64,000 nt of DNA from Brenneria roseae subsp. roseae (GCF_003115845.1 NZ_KZ819022.1:248001-312000), one strand, 5' to 3'. Shown: positions 45,353 to 56,435, counted from the stretch's first letter. Numbers and translations are program-made. The notes: a model not told the origin generated them from the sequence alone.

Positions 45353-46660
45353 TTAGAACGCGTAGTTAAAGTTCACGCCGTACAGCCACGCTTTACCCTT
45401 GGAACTGAATTCATAACGTGGCGAACCGGCGCTATCGGCGATAGGTTCGCTGATATTGACTTTTGTACCATGCATGTAGGAAACACCGACATCAACAGAG
45501 GCGTCTCTGTTGAAAGCATAGGTTGTGCCTGCGCTCAACCAGAAACGATCCTGATCTGGAATGGAAATAGAACGCTTATCGGCCGGCACCGGGCTATCAT
45601 CGAACGCGATGCCGCCACGGAAGGTCCAGTTTTCATCGTGGTAGTAGGTCGTACCGAGCGCGATACGGTACGCATCACGGAAGCCTTCTTCTTTCTGAAA
45701 CAGCGTCTGCCCGTTACTGCCCGTGGCGCGCAGTTCCTGGAACTGGCTCCAACTGGTGTAGGCCAGGCTGTAATGGACAGCCCATTTGGGCGCGACGCGG
45801 TGATAAGCCGAGACTTCCCACATTTCCGGCAGATTCAGCGTCAGCTTGCCGGGGATGGTGGCACCGCCGGTGCCGCCCACCGCCGTTGGCAGATCGTTGC
45901 TATAATCGCCGTTGAAATCGATATCGACCTTGGAGCGGTAGGTCAGGCCGAAACGGTGATTTTCATCGACTTCATACAGGATACCGGCGTTCCAGCCAAA
46001 ACCCCACTCGTCCCCTTCAAGATGCGCCAGACGAGAGGATGGGCCGGCGACAACACCCTGCAACCCTCCAGCGGCGACGGGGATGTTCGCTAATTCACCG
46101 GCTCTGCGTTCAATTTTCGCATCGGCATAGACCGCATTCACACCCAGGCCAAAGCTGAAGTGCTGGTTAAGACGATAGGCGGCGCTCAGGTTAATGTTGG
46201 AGGTGACCAGATCGGTTTTCCCCCCGATAGAGCCTGCGGCGTAATTGTCATTGAACTCGGTTGCCAGGCCGTAATTGGTCACGGCGGACGCCCCGACCGC
46301 CCATTGTTCATTCAGCGGCATAATAAAATGCAGGTTGGGTACCCAAGCGTGCGGCGCGATGTTTTTGGCGCTGGTATTCTGGCCGGTCAGGGAATTTTTT
46401 CCCTGAATATCAATATCCGGGTTGATATAAGTCACACCGCCGGAAAAGGAGGGACGATCGAACATGGTCATGGTCGCAGGGTTACGGCTACCTGAAGTTG
46501 CGTTGTCAGCAACGGCACCTTCGCCTGAAAACGCACGTCCCAGGCCCGATGATGAATATTCATTAAGCTGGAAACCAGCGGCGGATGCGTTTGCTGAAAC
46601 CAGTGCCACTGCAACAGCTATTGCAGATTGTTTTAACAGGTTTTTCTGGCTCATGACCAA
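45353..46660 (-). CDS. fadL: Long-chain fatty acid outer-membrane transporter FadL
   Basis: The 435-residue beta-barrel channel has a signal peptide (MSQKNLLKQ... ending NASA|AGF) and the N-terminal plug hatch starting [23 protein letters not shown], followed by the [11 protein letters not shown] block. The C-terminus ends in YAF, typical of barrels. It takes up long-chain fatty acids. Compared with E. coli FadL the GxGF loop region (residues 180-200) is shorter. FadR and CRP-like sites lie upstream, and it is divergent from yfcZ. Confidence 0.97.
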   Translation of the reverse strand: MVMSQKNLLKQSAIAVAVALVSANASAAGFQLNEYSSSGLGRAFSGEGAVADNATSGSRNPATMTMFDRPSFSGGVTYINPDIDIQGKNSLTGQNTSAKNIAPHAWVPNLHFIMPLNEQWAVGASAVTNYGLATEFNDNYAAGSIGGKTDLVTSNINLSAAYRLNQHFSFGLGVNAVYADAKIERRAGELANIPVAAGGLQGVVAGPSSRLAHLEGDEWGFGWNAGILYEVDENHRFGLTYRSKVDIDFNGDYSNDLPTAVGGTGGATIPGKLTLNLPEMWEVSAYHRVAPKWAVHYSLAYTSWSQFQELRATGSNGQTLFQKEEGFRDAYRIALGTTYYHDENWTFRGGIAFDDSPVPADKRSISIPDQDRFWLSAGTTYAFNRDASVDVGVSYMHGTKVNISEPIADSAGSPRYEFSSKGKAWLYGVNFNYAF

Positions 46661-46734
46661 AACCTCTTTATGTGCTTGTTATTTAACTTTGTTACACGGA
46701 GTAACAAGGGACGCGCATTGTAGGGGGCGCATTC

Positions 46735-46752
46735 GGTCTGACAAATCAGACC
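46735..46752. promoter_or_regulatory. FadR-like operator of fadL
   Basis: GGTCTGA (46735-46741) and TCAGACC (46746-46752) form an inverted repeat; read on the minus strand CTGGTCTGATTTG fits the FadR consensus (CTGGTCNGAcnnG). It lies 75 bp upstream of fadL, where FadR represses in E. coli. Confidence 0.65.
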
Positions 46753-46903
46753 AGTGGGCAAAGTATAAGTTGTGAATATGGGAATGTTGCGGTTATGTAT
46801 TATAAATATGTCCAAAATGATACGAAAATTAGATCCGCTTAACAGTTTGGTTAATTTTACTGAGGGGGGATTACGCAAATTTTACTCTGCTCTAACAATG
46901 ATA

Positions 46904-46919
46904 TGTGATAGATATCACT
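46904..46919. promoter_or_regulatory. CRP-like site in the fadL/yfcZ divergent region
   Basis: TGTGA-N6-TCACT matches the CRP consensus TGTGA-N6-TCACA at nine of ten half-site bases. It lies 244 bp upstream of fadL and 128 bp upstream of yfcZ. FadL is catabolite-controlled in E. coli. Confidence 0.5.
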
Positions 46920-47046
46920 AAATATCGCCGTGAACAGTAAGTTCTAGTGCTGACGTGACCCGACGAGTAAAATAAGCAGGAAGAGAAGGTTTTTTGAACT
47001 GGATCAAATCTGCTATGCGGGTTATTGCCCCTATGAGGAAAGAACG

Positions 47047-47343
47047 ATGACAAACGCGATAAACAAATGTAGTGCTGAGGAAACTGCCGCCTGCTGCTGC
47101 GTTGATGTTGGCACGGTAATGGATAACACGGACTGTACCGCGTCTTACAGCAAGGTCTTTGCTGAACGTGCCGAGGCGGAATCCATGCTGAGCTTGTTAA
47201 CCGAAAAAGCGCGCGCGGTCGAATCCGAACCTTGCCAGATCGACAGCAAGATTGAGGCCGTCGAGGGCGGTGTAAAGCTGGATATTGATTTCACTTTCTC
47301 TTGCCAGGCTGAAACCATGATTTTCCAGCTCGGCCTGCGTTAA
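47047..47343 (+). CDS. yfcZ: YfcZ/YiiS family protein
   Basis: The 98-residue cytoplasmic protein aligns with E. coli YfcZ (94 aa): the N-terminal TAACCCVDVGTVMDNTDCTASYSKVFA, then EAESMLSLLTEKARAVESEPC and DIDFTFSCQAETMIFQLGLR. Three adjacent cysteines are a family trait. Function unknown. GAGGAAAGAACG lies before the ATG. It sits between fadL and fadI as in E. coli. Confidence 0.95.
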   Translation: MTNAINKCSAEETAACCCVDVGTVMDNTDCTASYSKVFAERAEAESMLSLLTEKARAVESEPCQIDSKIEAVEGGVKLDIDFTFSCQAETMIFQLGLR

Positions 47344-47530
47344 TTTACCTGGCTTAATCCGATCTGGCAGTTATCCGTATCGACGCGGTTGCCGCCAGAT
47401 CGAGGCCGCGTTTTTATCCCCCTGCTCTGCGGCAACATGCCTGCCTCCCCCCAAAATAATGAGTACCCTCCATCGTCACATTTTTGTGCTGTACCCGTTT
47501 GCGTAATGTAACTATCTGGTTAACAATGAG

Positions 47531-47547
47531 ATCAGGTCTGACCTGTT
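47531..47547. promoter_or_regulatory. FadR operator upstream of fadI
   Basis: ATCAGGTCTGACCTGTT is an almost perfect palindromic FadR box, 39 bp upstream of the fadI ATG. It predicts repression of fadIJ unless long-chain acyl-CoA is present. Confidence 0.75.
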
Positions 47548-47585
47548 GTGCGCATGTTTAATTTCTCTGTCGAACAGGAGCGTTT

Positions 47586-48899
47586 ATGAACGAGGTGTTA
47601 CCACTGACAACCCGGCGTGGCGATCGCGTGGCGATTGTTAACGGGTTACGTACCCCATTTGCCCGTCAGGCAACGGCATATCACGGCGTGCCCGCGATGG
47701 ATTTGGGGAAAATGGTGGTGAGTGAACTACTCATACGTACCGGAGTGGATCCTGAAATGGTGGAACAACTGGTATTCGGCCAGGTGGTGCAAATGCCGGA
47801 GGCGCCCAATATTGCCAGAGAAATTGTGCTGGGCACGGGCATGAGCGTCCATACTGATGCTTACAGCGTCTCGCGCGCTTGCGCCACCAGTTTTCAGGCC
47901 GTGGCCAATATTGCCGAGGGCATTATGGTCGGAACGATTGACGTGGGGATTGCCGGAGGAGCGGATTCTTCCTCGGTGCTGCCAATTGGCGTGAGCAAGA
48001 AATTTGCCAGAATGCTGTTGGATTTGAGCAAAGCCCGTACGTTGAGCCAGCGCCTCAAACTGTTGGCCCGATTGCGTCCCGGAGATTTGCTGCCTGTCGC
48101 GCCTTCCGTCGCTGAGTATTCCACCGGATTGCGAATGGGCGACACCGCTGAGCAAATGGCGAAAACCTATGGTATTTCGCGTGAGGAACAGGATGCGCTG
48201 GCGCATCGCTCGCATCGTCTGGCAGCCCGCGCCTGGGAAGAGGGGAAGCTGTTTGACGAGGTCATGACCGCCTATGTTCCTCCCTACCAGCAGGCGCTGC
48301 GTGAAGACAACAATGTTCGCCACGACTCGGCGCCAGAGCATTATGCACGACTACGCCCCGCCTTCGATCGCCGGCATGGCAGCGTAACCGCCGCTAACAG
48401 TACGCCTTTGACTGACGGGGCCGCCGCAATTTTGATGATGAGTGAATCCAAAGCCAAAAGTTTGGGGATCGCGCCGCTGGGGTATCTGCGCAGTTACGCA
48501 TTTAGCGCCATTGATGTGTGGCAGGATATGCTGCTGGGGCCGGCGTATGCCTCTCCTATTGCGCTGGAGCGGGCAGGGATTACGCTGGCCGATCTGACGC
48601 TGATCGATATGCATGAGGCGTTTGCTGCTCAGACGCTGGCAAACCTGAAGATGTTTGCCAGCGAGGCGTTTGCCCGTAATAAGCTGGGACGACATTCGCC
48701 GTTGGGCGAAGTGGATATGGAGAAATTCAATGTACTTGGCGGTTCTATTGCCTATGGGCATCCGTTTGCGGCCACCGGCGCCCGGATGATTACCCAGACA
48801 TTGAATGAATTGCGTCGACGTGGCGGCGGATTGGGACTGACCACGGCCTGTGCTGCGGGCGGACTGGGCGCCGCCATGGTTCTGGAGGTGACACCATGA
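47586..48899 (+). CDS. fadI: 3-ketoacyl-CoA thiolase FadI
   Basis: The 437-residue thiolase of the anaerobic/alternative beta-oxidation complex (E. coli 436). It has the nucleophile Cys in [10 protein letters not shown], the [10 protein letters not shown] motif with the catalytic His, and the C-terminal [11 protein letters not shown]ys. It works with FadJ as a complex. AGGAG lies before the ATG and the stop overlaps fadJ (ATGA). Confidence 0.97.
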   Translation: MNEVLPLTTRRGDRVAIVNGLRTPFARQATAYHGVPAMDLGKMVVSELLIRTGVDPEMVEQLVFGQVVQMPEAPNIAREIVLGTGMSVHTDAYSVSRACATSFQAVANIAEGIMVGTIDVGIAGGADSSSVLPIGVSKKFARMLLDLSKARTLSQRLKLLARLRPGDLLPVAPSVAEYSTGLRMGDTAEQMAKTYGISREEQDALAHRSHRLAARAWEEGKLFDEVMTAYVPPYQQALREDNNVRHDSAPEHYARLRPAFDRRHGSVTAANSTPLTDGAAAILMMSESKAKSLGIAPLGYLRSYAFSAIDVWQDMLLGPAYASPIALERAGITLADLTLIDMHEAFAAQTLANLKMFASEAFARNKLGRHSPLGEVDMEKFNVLGGSIAYGHPFAATGARMITQTLNELRRRGGGLGLTTACAAGGLGAAMVLEVTP

Positions 48900-51115
48900 T
48901 CGACAAACCATCTTTATCTGCTGCATCTGCGGAAAACTCGGCTTTTTCTCTGACTATTCGACCGGACAACATCGGTATCGTCACGATCGATGTGCCGGGA
49001 GAAAAGGTGAATACGCTGAAGAGTGAGTTTGCCGGGCAGATCACGCATGTCTTTGAACAAGCCCAGCAGCATGCGGCGCTCAGAGGGCTGATTCTGATTT
49101 CCGCCAAATCCGATTCGTTTATTGCCGGGGCGGATATTGCCATGCTGGATAAATGTACCAGCGCCGGACAGGCCGAAAGTCTGGCCAGACAGGGACAGGA
49201 AATCTTTGCCCGCTTTTCATCATTCCCTTTCCCGGTGGTCGCTGCGATTCATGGCGCCTGTCTGGGCGGCGGGTTAGAACTGGCGCTGGCCTGCGATCAT
49301 CGGGTGTGCTCGCTGGATGATAAAACCATGCTCGGTCTGCCAGAGGTACAGCTGGGCTTGTTGCCCGGTTCCGGTGGTACGCAACGCCTGCCCCGTCTGA
49401 TCGGGGTGGGTAAGGCATTGGATATGATTCTGACCGGGCGGCGTATCGGCGCGCGTCAGGCATTGAACATGGGATTGGTTGACGACGCGGTGCCCTACAG
49501 CATTTTGCTGCAAGCGGCGACGGAACTGATCAAAAAAGGAAAACGAAAAGTACGAACGCTGGGATGGCGCGCCCGTCTGTTGGGGAGTCCCGGAGTTCGG
49601 CGGGTGCTGTTTAAAATCGTTAAAGCTAAAACGCGAGCGAAAACATACGGTAATTATCCGGCCGCCGATCGAATCATTCAGGTGATTCGCCGCGGCATGG
49701 AACAGGGGATTGAGGAAGGTTACCGCCAGGAAGCCAGAGCATTCGGCAAACTGGTGATGACGCCAGAGTCTGCCGCGTTGCGCCACCTGTTTTTTGCTTC
49801 GACGTCCCTGAAAAAAGAATCTGGCTCTGCGGCCGGGGCCGGACCGCTTCATCGGGTGGGGATTCTGGGGGGCGGACTGATGGGGGGCGGCATCGCCAGC
49901 GTGACCGCGGTTCGCGGGGCGTTGCCGGTTCGGATTAAAGATATCAACGAACAGGGGATTAACCATGCCCTGAAATATAGCTGGCAGTTGCTCACCAAAC
50001 GGGTACAGCGTAAGCGGATGAAACCGGCAGAGCGGCAGCGGGTGATGACGTTGATTTCCGGCAGCACCGATTACCGGGGGTTTGAATTCGTCGATATCGT
50101 CATTGAAGCGGTGTTTGAAGAGTTGTCCCTGAAGCAGAAAATGGTTGCTGAGATCGAACAGCACGCGGCGCCGCATACTGTCTTTGCCTCTAACACGTCG
50201 TCATTGCCCATCCATCAGATTGCAGCGCAGGCCCATCGTCCGCAGCAGGTGATTGGTTTACATTACTTTAGCCCGGTGGAAAAAATGCCGCTGGTTGAGG
50301 TGATCCCCCATGCGCAAACCAGTGCGGAAACGATCGCCACGACGGTGTCACTGGCAAAAAAACAGGGTAAAACGGCCATTGTCGTTGCTGACCGCGCGGG
50401 GTTTTATGTTAACCGTATTCTGGCCCCCTACATTAACGAAGCGGCCTATTGCCTGCTGGAAGGTGAGCCGGTTGAGTCCATTGATGATGCGCTGGTGCGT
50501 TTCGGTTTTCCTGTCGGCCCGCTGACCTTGCTGGATGAGGTTGGTATTGATGTCGCGACCAAGATTGTTCCGGTATTGAGCGAGGAACTGGGTGAGCGCT
50601 TTAAATCGCCACCGACGTTTGATGCCATCCTGAAGGATGGCCGTAAAGGCCGTAAAAATGCGAAAGGTTTTTATCGGTATAGCGAGAAACGTCGCTTCTG
50701 GCCTGCGAAAAGAGAAGTGGACAGCACGATTTACGCTCTGCTGGATGTCACGCCGAAAGCCCATATTGATCCCGCGTTGATTAGTCAGCGCTGTGTCATG
50801 ATGATGTTGAATGAAGCGGCGCGTTGTCTGGATGAAAAGGTCATTCAGTGCGCCCGTGACGGCGATATTGGGGCGGTTTTTGGCATCGGTTTCCCTCCTT
50901 TCCTGGGCGGACCGTTTCATTATATGGATCGTCTTGGTATGGAAACGGTGGTGAAAACCTTGCAGGTGTTGCAACAACAATACGGTGAGCGCTTCGCGCC
51001 CTGTGAGCGTTTGCTGTCAATGCGGGACAATCAGCAGCGGTTCTACCCGGCCACGATCGATAACGCCGCGGGCGAATCCGCAGCCGGGCAGGAGGATGCC
51101 GACCGGGTTAGTTGA
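48896..51115 (+). CDS. fadJ: Multifunctional fatty-acid oxidation enzyme FadJ
   Basis: The 739-residue protein combines an enoyl-CoA hydratase domain (about 20-210; [19 protein letters not shown] and the [12 protein letters not shown] oxyanion segment) and an L-3-hydroxyacyl-CoA dehydrogenase (about 320-730; Rossmann [27 protein letters not shown]). It is about 25 residues longer than E. coli FadJ (714). The last 8 bases overlap the convergent pilus gene csuE. Coupled to fadI. Confidence 0.96.
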   Translation: MIDKPSLSAASAENSAFSLTIRPDNIGIVTIDVPGEKVNTLKSEFAGQITHVFEQAQQHAALRGLILISAKSDSFIAGADIAMLDKCTSAGQAESLARQGQEIFARFSSFPFPVVAAIHGACLGGGLELALACDHRVCSLDDKTMLGLPEVQLGLLPGSGGTQRLPRLIGVGKALDMILTGRRIGARQALNMGLVDDAVPYSILLQAATELIKKGKRKVRTLGWRARLLGSPGVRRVLFKIVKAKTRAKTYGNYPAADRIIQVIRRGMEQGIEEGYRQEARAFGKLVMTPESAALRHLFFASTSLKKESGSAAGAGPLHRVGILGGGLMGGGIASVTAVRGALPVRIKDINEQGINHALKYSWQLLTKRVQRKRMKPAERQRVMTLISGSTDYRGFEFVDIVIEAVFEELSLKQKMVAEIEQHAAPHTVFASNTSSLPIHQIAAQAHRPQQVIGLHYFSPVEKMPLVEVIPHAQTSAETIATTVSLAKKQGKTAIVVADRAGFYVNRILAPYINEAAYCLLEGEPVESIDDALVRFGFPVGPLTLLDEVGIDVATKIVPVLSEELGERFKSPPTFDAILKDGRKGRKNAKGFYRYSEKRRFWPAKREVDSTIYALLDVTPKAHIDPALISQRCVMMMLNEAARCLDEKVIQCARDGDIGAVFGIGFPPFLGGPFHYMDRLGMETVVKTLQVLQQQYGERFAPCERLLSMRDNQQRFYPATIDNAAGESAAGQEDADRVS

Positions 51116-52082
51116 TCGTCACGGTGACAGTCACCGTATCGGCGTAGCTCCCTTCCGGTTTGTTGGCCTGGCTGGCATTTACCCGGGCGGTGTAAGGAAT
51201 GGTTTGCGCCAGCCCGGTTCCCGTTGCCGAATAGTCGTCGTTTTCCGTCCAGGCTACGTTGCCGGTGCGGTAGAGCTGATATTGCAGATAATAGGACGTA
51301 TCGCCTGCCGTGGCGGTCATGCGGCGCCAGTCGGCATCATCCGGATGCGTGCTGGTCAGCTTTACGGTATACGCGCCCAGATTGGTGCAACGAACGCCCA
51401 GACTGTTGGTGACTTCAGGAAAGTCGGCCGGCAACGCCGCTGCGCCAAAGCTGATGTTCGGCGCGCTGGTTATCTGACAGTCATTGGTGATGTTCATGGT
51501 GATACTCAGCGTTGAGGTGATTGAGCCGGTGTCCTGAAAACAGAGGCCAAATAACCCTATCGCGCAAAGGTTGTAATCCCAGTTGATGGTGACCACATCG
51601 GTGTAGGTGCCAGCGGCGACGTTGTTGCCCACGCTGGTACGAATATAGATAGGCATGGTGCCGTCGGCGGAATTGAACAGGCCTAATATTCCCAGAAAGG
51701 TTGTCTGACTCCAGGTATAGCTGGACCCAATGTTATACAGCGTGCCGCAGCCGGAATCCATGCACAGACTATAGGGAATATAATCGCTGCTGGCGCCGCG
51801 CCGCATCCGCATGCTGGTGCCGCTGGGGTTGGCGTCACCCGCGATAGTGGCGGTGATGGTATTGGTGCCGGCGATGCTTAATAGGCTACCGCTGCACTGG
51901 AATCCGCTGCCGGAGGTAACGATCTGCGGTGCGCCCCCGTTCTCGGTTGGCCCGACGACCGACGACGCATACGGCCCCAGCGTAGTCGAACTGGAGGGGG
52001 CTGAACAGTCGGCAAAACTGTCGTGTGCCGCGAACAACCCGAAGAGAAGTATCAGACGCTGTAACCACGCTTTTTTTTGCAT
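51108..52082 (-). CDS. csuE: Csu-type pilus tip adhesin, two spore-coat-U domains
   Basis: The 324-residue secreted protein has a signal peptide (ending HDSFAD) and two spore-coat-U (SCU) domains, about 22-175 and 200-324. Such two-domain proteins are tip subunits of archaic chaperone-usher pili. The N-terminal domain contains hydrophobic loops ([21 protein letters not shown]), reminiscent of the hydrophobic fingers of CsuE that bind plastic surfaces. It is the last gene of the operon and its stop overlaps the end of convergent fadJ by 8 bases. Symbol by analogy to Acinetobacter. Confidence 0.8.
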   Translation of the reverse strand: MQKKAWLQRLILLFGLFAAHDSFADCSAPSSSTTLGPYASSVVGPTENGGAPQIVTSGSGFQCSGSLLSIAGTNTITATIAGDANPSGTSMRMRRGASSDYIPYSLCMDSGCGTLYNIGSSYTWSQTTFLGILGLFNSADGTMPIYIRTSVGNNVAAGTYTDVVTINWDYNLCAIGLFGLCFQDTGSITSTLSITMNITNDCQITSAPNISFGAAALPADFPEVTNSLGVRCTNLGAYTVKLTSTHPDDADWRRMTATAGDTSYYLQYQLYRTGNVAWTENDDYSATGTGLAQTIPYTARVNASQANKPEGSYADTVTVTVTIN

Positions 52083-52086
52083 GCTG

Positions 52087-54483
52087 TTATCCTTTGGGTT
52101 CCACCTGACACGCCAGCGGCCCGATCGTCGCCATTATTGTCTGGGTTTCCGGCAGAGAGAATTCCACCTGACAAATTTGCCCGTCCGCTTGCTGAAAGCG
52201 CAGGCGGTTAAACGTGCGCAGGTGAGAGAAATAGGTCAACCCTTCATGACCACTGAAGGTGGTGTTACCGCTGAACGTATCGGTGACCGTCGTACCGATG
52301 GCGGGAGGCTGACCTGAGGTATCGCGTAAAGCGATATTGGCCGCCAGCACCTGATGAAGCGGGAAGGTCACCACGATACCGCTGCCTTCTCTGACCGAAA
52401 CACGGTCTTCTATATGCGGCGTGTCCACGTTGGCGGGCAAAGCCAGTGAATCGATTTCGACTTTCGCCGGATAGTTTGAGGTGACCCACGGCACCAGCAG
52501 ATGACCGCGCTTGTCGGTGACGCCTACTAACTGGTTCTCATATTTTACCGGCACCCCTTCATAGCCTTCGGTATCGACCACCAGAAAAGCGTCATTGATG
52601 CGATTGCTGGGGAACAGGCTGCCGTTCATGTAGATCAGCGCGCCGCTGAGTTCTCCCCAGCGGGTCGTGTTTCCTTCATTGCCGTACACGCCCCCCTGAA
52701 GCAGGTTGTAAGGCCCGCGCCAGCTCAGCGCGCCCTGATAATATGGCTCCCGGCCAGCGGCATAGGCGGCATTCCAGCCGAAACCGCCGTCGGTCGGGGT
52801 CGAGCGGGTGATGCCGAGACGCGGTGAGTAATCGTTGCGGGTGTTGCGCTGTAAGCTGGCGTTGATCGTGTCGTTTGAGCCAAACGGTATAACAAACTGC
52901 AACTGTGCACTGTAATCGTTGTCGCCCAATGTTTTATTGAGGGCGAGATAAACGGAACTGCCTTGCCATAATTGCCGGGTATAGGAAACGTTCAGCAACC
53001 GGGTTCGCGAGCCGTCAAATGCCTGGATATCGAAATAGCCGATGCCGGCCGTACCGTTTCCTTTGCCAAACAGCTGGCTGCTCAGGGTCGCCTGATTGCT
53101 CTGCCGGCTAAGCAGGCGGCTATTATGCAGGGTAGTGAGATCGCGGTAGGCGGCATCGCGTTTTGCATGCTGTAGATTCAGGCCAAACGGCTGAGTGTAA
53201 TAGGAGTAGCCGAGGGTATATTGATGACCTACTGCCGCTTTCTCACTCTGGCTGTAAGAAGAACTGACGGTGCCCCAGCGGCCGACGGTGAAGTCTGCCC
53301 CTGCGCCCAGCAGAAACAGATCGTTTACCGCCTCCGTGTGGGTTGACAGCGTCAGCCAGTTTGTCAGGCCGTAGCGATAAATCCCGCTGACGACGGGGTC
53401 GGATGCGTAGGCCTCATTCCTGAAACCATAGTCCTGACGCAGTACGCCGACGGACAGATCAAAATCACTCAATCCGGCGCGTAATAAGGTATTGGATACG
53501 TAAAAAGGCACGGTTGTGGAGATTTGTCTGCCCTGAGCATCGGTGGTGATTACCGTGGCTTCGCCCGCGCCGTTGAGATAAGGGGTATTGGTGAGTGTAA
53601 AAGGCCCCGGATTTAGCGTCGAACTGCCCGCTTTATAGCCATTAATAAACAAATCCAACGTGCTGGGTACTGCCGCCGACCCGCTGTATTGTATTAACGG
53701 GTAGGTGACGATGTCGGGTCTGATGGCGAAGTTGCGGCTGAAGCGCACGCCTCCCATACGAACGGAATTACTCCAGGTCAGCGAGTCGCTGATCAAATCG
53801 CCCACCTGATAGGTCAGCATCCTGTCACTGTCGCTATAGCGCCAATAGGTATCAAAACGTCGATAGCCCTGCCGCTGACTGACCCCGTGGTTTCCCGTCG
53901 AAAAATTATAAATGCCGGTATTGGTCACCATGCCGTAGTCGCTGAAAAAACGCTGTTCCAACAGGGTGTTCAAGGTATCCGTACTCCCTGAGGGCGCCGC
54001 ATAGTAAACGTTATAGTTCAATAGCAGACCTGGGCTGCTGCGGGGGGGAAGGCGTTGGGTGCCAGTCCCGGCTCCCGCCACTTCCTGAGCCGGCAGCCAG
54101 TGCGGCGGGACGTTCAACTTTAACTGCTGTTGGCTGGGATCGTATTCTACCGTCACCTCCGGCAGCGCATTAACGTTAATCAGCCCTGATGGTTGTGCCG
54201 GCACTTTGACCCTGTTTTGGAGCAGCACGACGGCATCAACATAATAGCTGCCGCTTCGGTAGGTTACCGGCACCACATTGTTATCGCTCTGCCCGTTGAC
54301 CGTAATGGTCAAATAATAGATCGCTTCATTAATCACCGGCTTACCGTGTGGCGGAGCCGGTAAATCGGTAAATTCTTCCGCCGCCAGCAGCGCGGAATGA
54401 AAAAGGGGCATGATAATAGCGCTCCACAGTATCAGGGAGGCGGTATCGGCATATTTTCGTGTATAGAGAATGAGCTTTATCAT
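52087..54483 (-). CDS. csuD: Outer-membrane usher of Csu-type pilus
   Basis: The 798-residue usher has a signal peptide, N-terminal domain (about 30-130; EAIYYLTITVNG), a long beta-barrel with a middle plug (TLNPGPFTLTNTPYLNGAGEATVITTDAQGR), and C-terminal domains ending GPLACQVEP. The plug sequence is typical of archaic (sigma) ushers. It exports subunits delivered by the chaperone in order. Short gaps of 4 and 21 bp to csuE and csuC show an operon. Confidence 0.9.
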   Translation of the reverse strand: MIKLILYTRKYADTASLILWSAIIMPLFHSALLAAEEFTDLPAPPHGKPVINEAIYYLTITVNGQSDNNVVPVTYRSGSYYVDAVVLLQNRVKVPAQPSGLINVNALPEVTVEYDPSQQQLKLNVPPHWLPAQEVAGAGTGTQRLPPRSSPGLLLNYNVYYAAPSGSTDTLNTLLEQRFFSDYGMVTNTGIYNFSTGNHGVSQRQGYRRFDTYWRYSDSDRMLTYQVGDLISDSLTWSNSVRMGGVRFSRNFAIRPDIVTYPLIQYSGSAAVPSTLDLFINGYKAGSSTLNPGPFTLTNTPYLNGAGEATVITTDAQGRQISTTVPFYVSNTLLRAGLSDFDLSVGVLRQDYGFRNEAYASDPVVSGIYRYGLTNWLTLSTHTEAVNDLFLLGAGADFTVGRWGTVSSSYSQSEKAAVGHQYTLGYSYYTQPFGLNLQHAKRDAAYRDLTTLHNSRLLSRQSNQATLSSQLFGKGNGTAGIGYFDIQAFDGSRTRLLNVSYTRQLWQGSSVYLALNKTLGDNDYSAQLQFVIPFGSNDTINASLQRNTRNDYSPRLGITRSTPTDGGFGWNAAYAAGREPYYQGALSWRGPYNLLQGGVYGNEGNTTRWGELSGALIYMNGSLFPSNRINDAFLVVDTEGYEGVPVKYENQLVGVTDKRGHLLVPWVTSNYPAKVEIDSLALPANVDTPHIEDRVSVREGSGIVVTFPLHQVLAANIALRDTSGQPPAIGTTVTDTFSGNTTFSGHEGLTYFSHLRTFNRLRFQQADGQICQVEFSLPETQTIMATIGPLACQVEPKG

Positions 54484-54504
54484 AGACCTGCTACCGGACA
54501 GATA

Positions 54505-55311
54505 TCATTCACGTTTAATCAAAACAGGTTCGGCGATGTCCGAGAGCTGGGTAAAAAGCTGGAGAGCGGAGCCCGGGGGCGATACGCCCGGCGGTAGCGG
54601 CCAGCGCATTGCCTGCCCGGGCAATACGTAGCCCAGAAAGCCGCTGTTGATCTGAATTTTGCCTACGTTGTTCGTTTGGGATGATGCCCAGAAAACGTTG
54701 CTCAGCCGGGCGCTGACAATGCCTCGATTGCGCACGTACAGGTGGGGTTTTCCGGAAACATGGGCGATTTTCCAGTACAAGTCGGGCAGGGTGGGGTCAC
54801 GGGTGGCGCGTTTTTTATCTGGTCTTACCTGCGTCCATATGCCTTTGCCGTCAATAAACAAGGGCAGCAGATAGCGCATCTGAAACTGTAGCCCCATTTT
54901 CGGCGTCTCTTGCGCATTGTTATAAGGTTCGGCAATTTCATCAATAATGAGCCGGTACGATTGTTGGCTATTAACGGGCGCAGGCGTCGTGCGTATCAGT
55001 CGTATCATGTGCCGTTTGCCGGGTTCCAGCGTGGTGAATGGTGGTGTGGCGATCACCTCTTTTTGTTCGGCGTAGCGATCTTTAAAATCGATTTGTTTCC
55101 ATGCCATGATGCGAATTTGCAGCGCAACAGGTTTTCCTCCTTTATTTTCCAGCCATAAAGCCGAACTGTTTTCGTCGGATTCGATGACCTGATAAATCGG
55201 CCAGACAAGCAGACTGTTAGCGGCGAAAGCCGATGCGCACATGATACCGAGAGTTAACATAATAAATTGAAAAATAACAACTATATTTATTTTCATGTGA
55301 CTACCATGCAT
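54505..55311 (-). CDS. csuC: Csu-type pilus periplasmic chaperone
   Basis: The 268-residue protein has a signal peptide and two immunoglobulin-like domains of the FimC fold; ENKGGKPVALQIRIMAW and RMIRLIRTT-type strand (KRHMIRLIRTTPAPV) provide the donor G1 strand and basic cleft residues. It fits the archaic-type class that folds SCU-domain pilins. A second start at 55296 (MKINIVV) is possible. It lies between the subunit genes and usher. Confidence 0.88.
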   Translation of the reverse strand: MHGSHMKINIVVIFQFIMLTLGIMCASAFAANSLLVWPIYQVIESDENSSALWLENKGGKPVALQIRIMAWKQIDFKDRYAEQKEVIATPPFTTLEPGKRHMIRLIRTTPAPVNSQQSYRLIIDEIAEPYNNAQETPKMGLQFQMRYLLPLFIDGKGIWTQVRPDKKRATRDPTLPDLYWKIAHVSGKPHLYVRNRGIVSARLSNVFWASSQTNNVGKIQINSGFLGYVLPGQAMRWPLPPGVSPPGSALQLFTQLSDIAEPVLIKRE

Positions 55312-55314
55312 ATT

Positions 55315-55839
55315 CTAATAGGTTAGGCTGACCGTTATGCTATCGGTGTATTGCCCGGCTGGTGGATAGGGCGACGCACCGAAGTATCGTGCGTAGACGG
55401 TGTAGGTTTGCGTGGCGCTGGGAAAGGATGAGATATTCAGTGCTGACGCATCGGTTCCCCACACCTGTGTACGGGCGGCATCGCGGTAGAGTTGATAGGG
55501 CAGTAAATGCGTTCCCGCCGTATTCATGACGTAACGCTGTGTGCTGTTTCCGCCGTGCAGGCCATAGTCCATCTCCACTGTCACCGTGATACCTGGCGTG
55601 CAGGTGATGACAATGGAACCATTACCCGCGGTGCTGGCCACATCGACATTGCTGGCTGCCGCACTTTGCGTACCGAAATTAATGGTTCCCATAGCGGATT
55701 GGCTGCTGTTGACGCTACTACCGAACGCGCACCCTTTTTGAATGCTGGCGTTCACGGTAAACGAACTGCTCACCGTTAAGGCGAATAACGGTGAGGTCAG
55801 AAGCGCAAAAAATGAAAACCATGCCGACTGAATACGCAT
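55315..55839 (-). CDS. Csu-type minor pilin, spore-coat-U domain
   Basis: The 174-residue protein has a signal peptide ending PLFALTVSS-like and a single SCU domain with paired cysteines (QKGCAFG and ITCTPGITV). The C-terminus PPAGQYTDSITVSLTY is the conserved last strand of the family. It is probably a minor shaft or linker subunit (CsuA or CsuB like). It lies 3 bp before csuC and 50 bp after the major subunit gene. Confidence 0.8.
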   Translation of the reverse strand: MRIQSAWFSFFALLTSPLFALTVSSSFTVNASIQKGCAFGSSVNSSQSAMGTINFGTQSAAASNVDVASTAGNGSIVITCTPGITVTVEMDYGLHGGNSTQRYVMNTAGTHLLPYQLYRDAARTQVWGTDASALNISSFPSATQTYTVYARYFGASPYPPAGQYTDSITVSLTY

Positions 55840-55889
55840 CCAGAGTACCTGTACCTGTGATTAAGACGGATGCTGACTGGTTGAATCGA

Positions 55890-56435
55890 TTACCATTCCA
55901 CTGTCGCCGCCACGGTGTCGGTGTAGGTTCCCGCCGCGGGTGATAGCACGGTCTGATCCGCAGGCAGGATCCGGGCGTGAATGGGGATTGATTGCGGTAT
56001 TCCGGTTGAGGTAAGCGGGATCCCGGTCGTGTCATTCAACGGAATTTCGTTGGATCTGGCCGAGTCTGTGTAGAGACGATAGGGGATATTGTAGGTGCCG
56101 CTGCTGGGAGCCAGCGTGCGCAGCGTGCCGGAGTCATTCGCGCCCGCGCCGATACGCACGATAACCGGCGTACCTGTTGAACAGGTTACCGTCAGGCCGC
56201 TACCGGCGGTGCTGGTGACATCGGCGTCAATGTTGTCGGCCAGACTGTCATGCGATCCGAAGTCCAATGTTCCCCAGGTGGAGCCTGCTCCGGCGCCGTT
56301 ATCAACCGTACAGGCCGTTGTAATGGTCAAGGTAACGTCGATATTGCCATTGATGGTGACCGCGCCAGCTACAGATGAAACACCCAACGTAAGTAAGGCA
56401 GCCAAAGAGGAAAGTATTGTGCTCTTCGCGTTCAT
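55890..56435 (-). CDS. Csu-type major pilin, spore-coat-U domain (CsuA/B-like)
   Basis: The 181-residue protein has a signal peptide (MNAKSTILSSLAALLTLGVS to VAG) and one SCU domain (TLTITTACTVDNGAGAG, LTVTCSTGTPVIVRIGAG, end YTDTVAATVEW). As first gene it is the likely major subunit. ATG 56435 has AAGGA six bases upstream; a longer frame adding 9 residues is rejected. An A. baumannii Csu locus has six genes; here one minor-subunit gene is missing. Confidence 0.85.
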   Translation of the reverse strand: MNAKSTILSSLAALLTLGVSSVAGAVTINGNIDVTLTITTACTVDNGAGAGSTWGTLDFGSHDSLADNIDADVTSTAGSGLTVTCSTGTPVIVRIGAGANDSGTLRTLAPSSGTYNIPYRLYTDSARSNEIPLNDTTGIPLTSTGIPQSIPIHARILPADQTVLSPAAGTYTDTVAATVEW

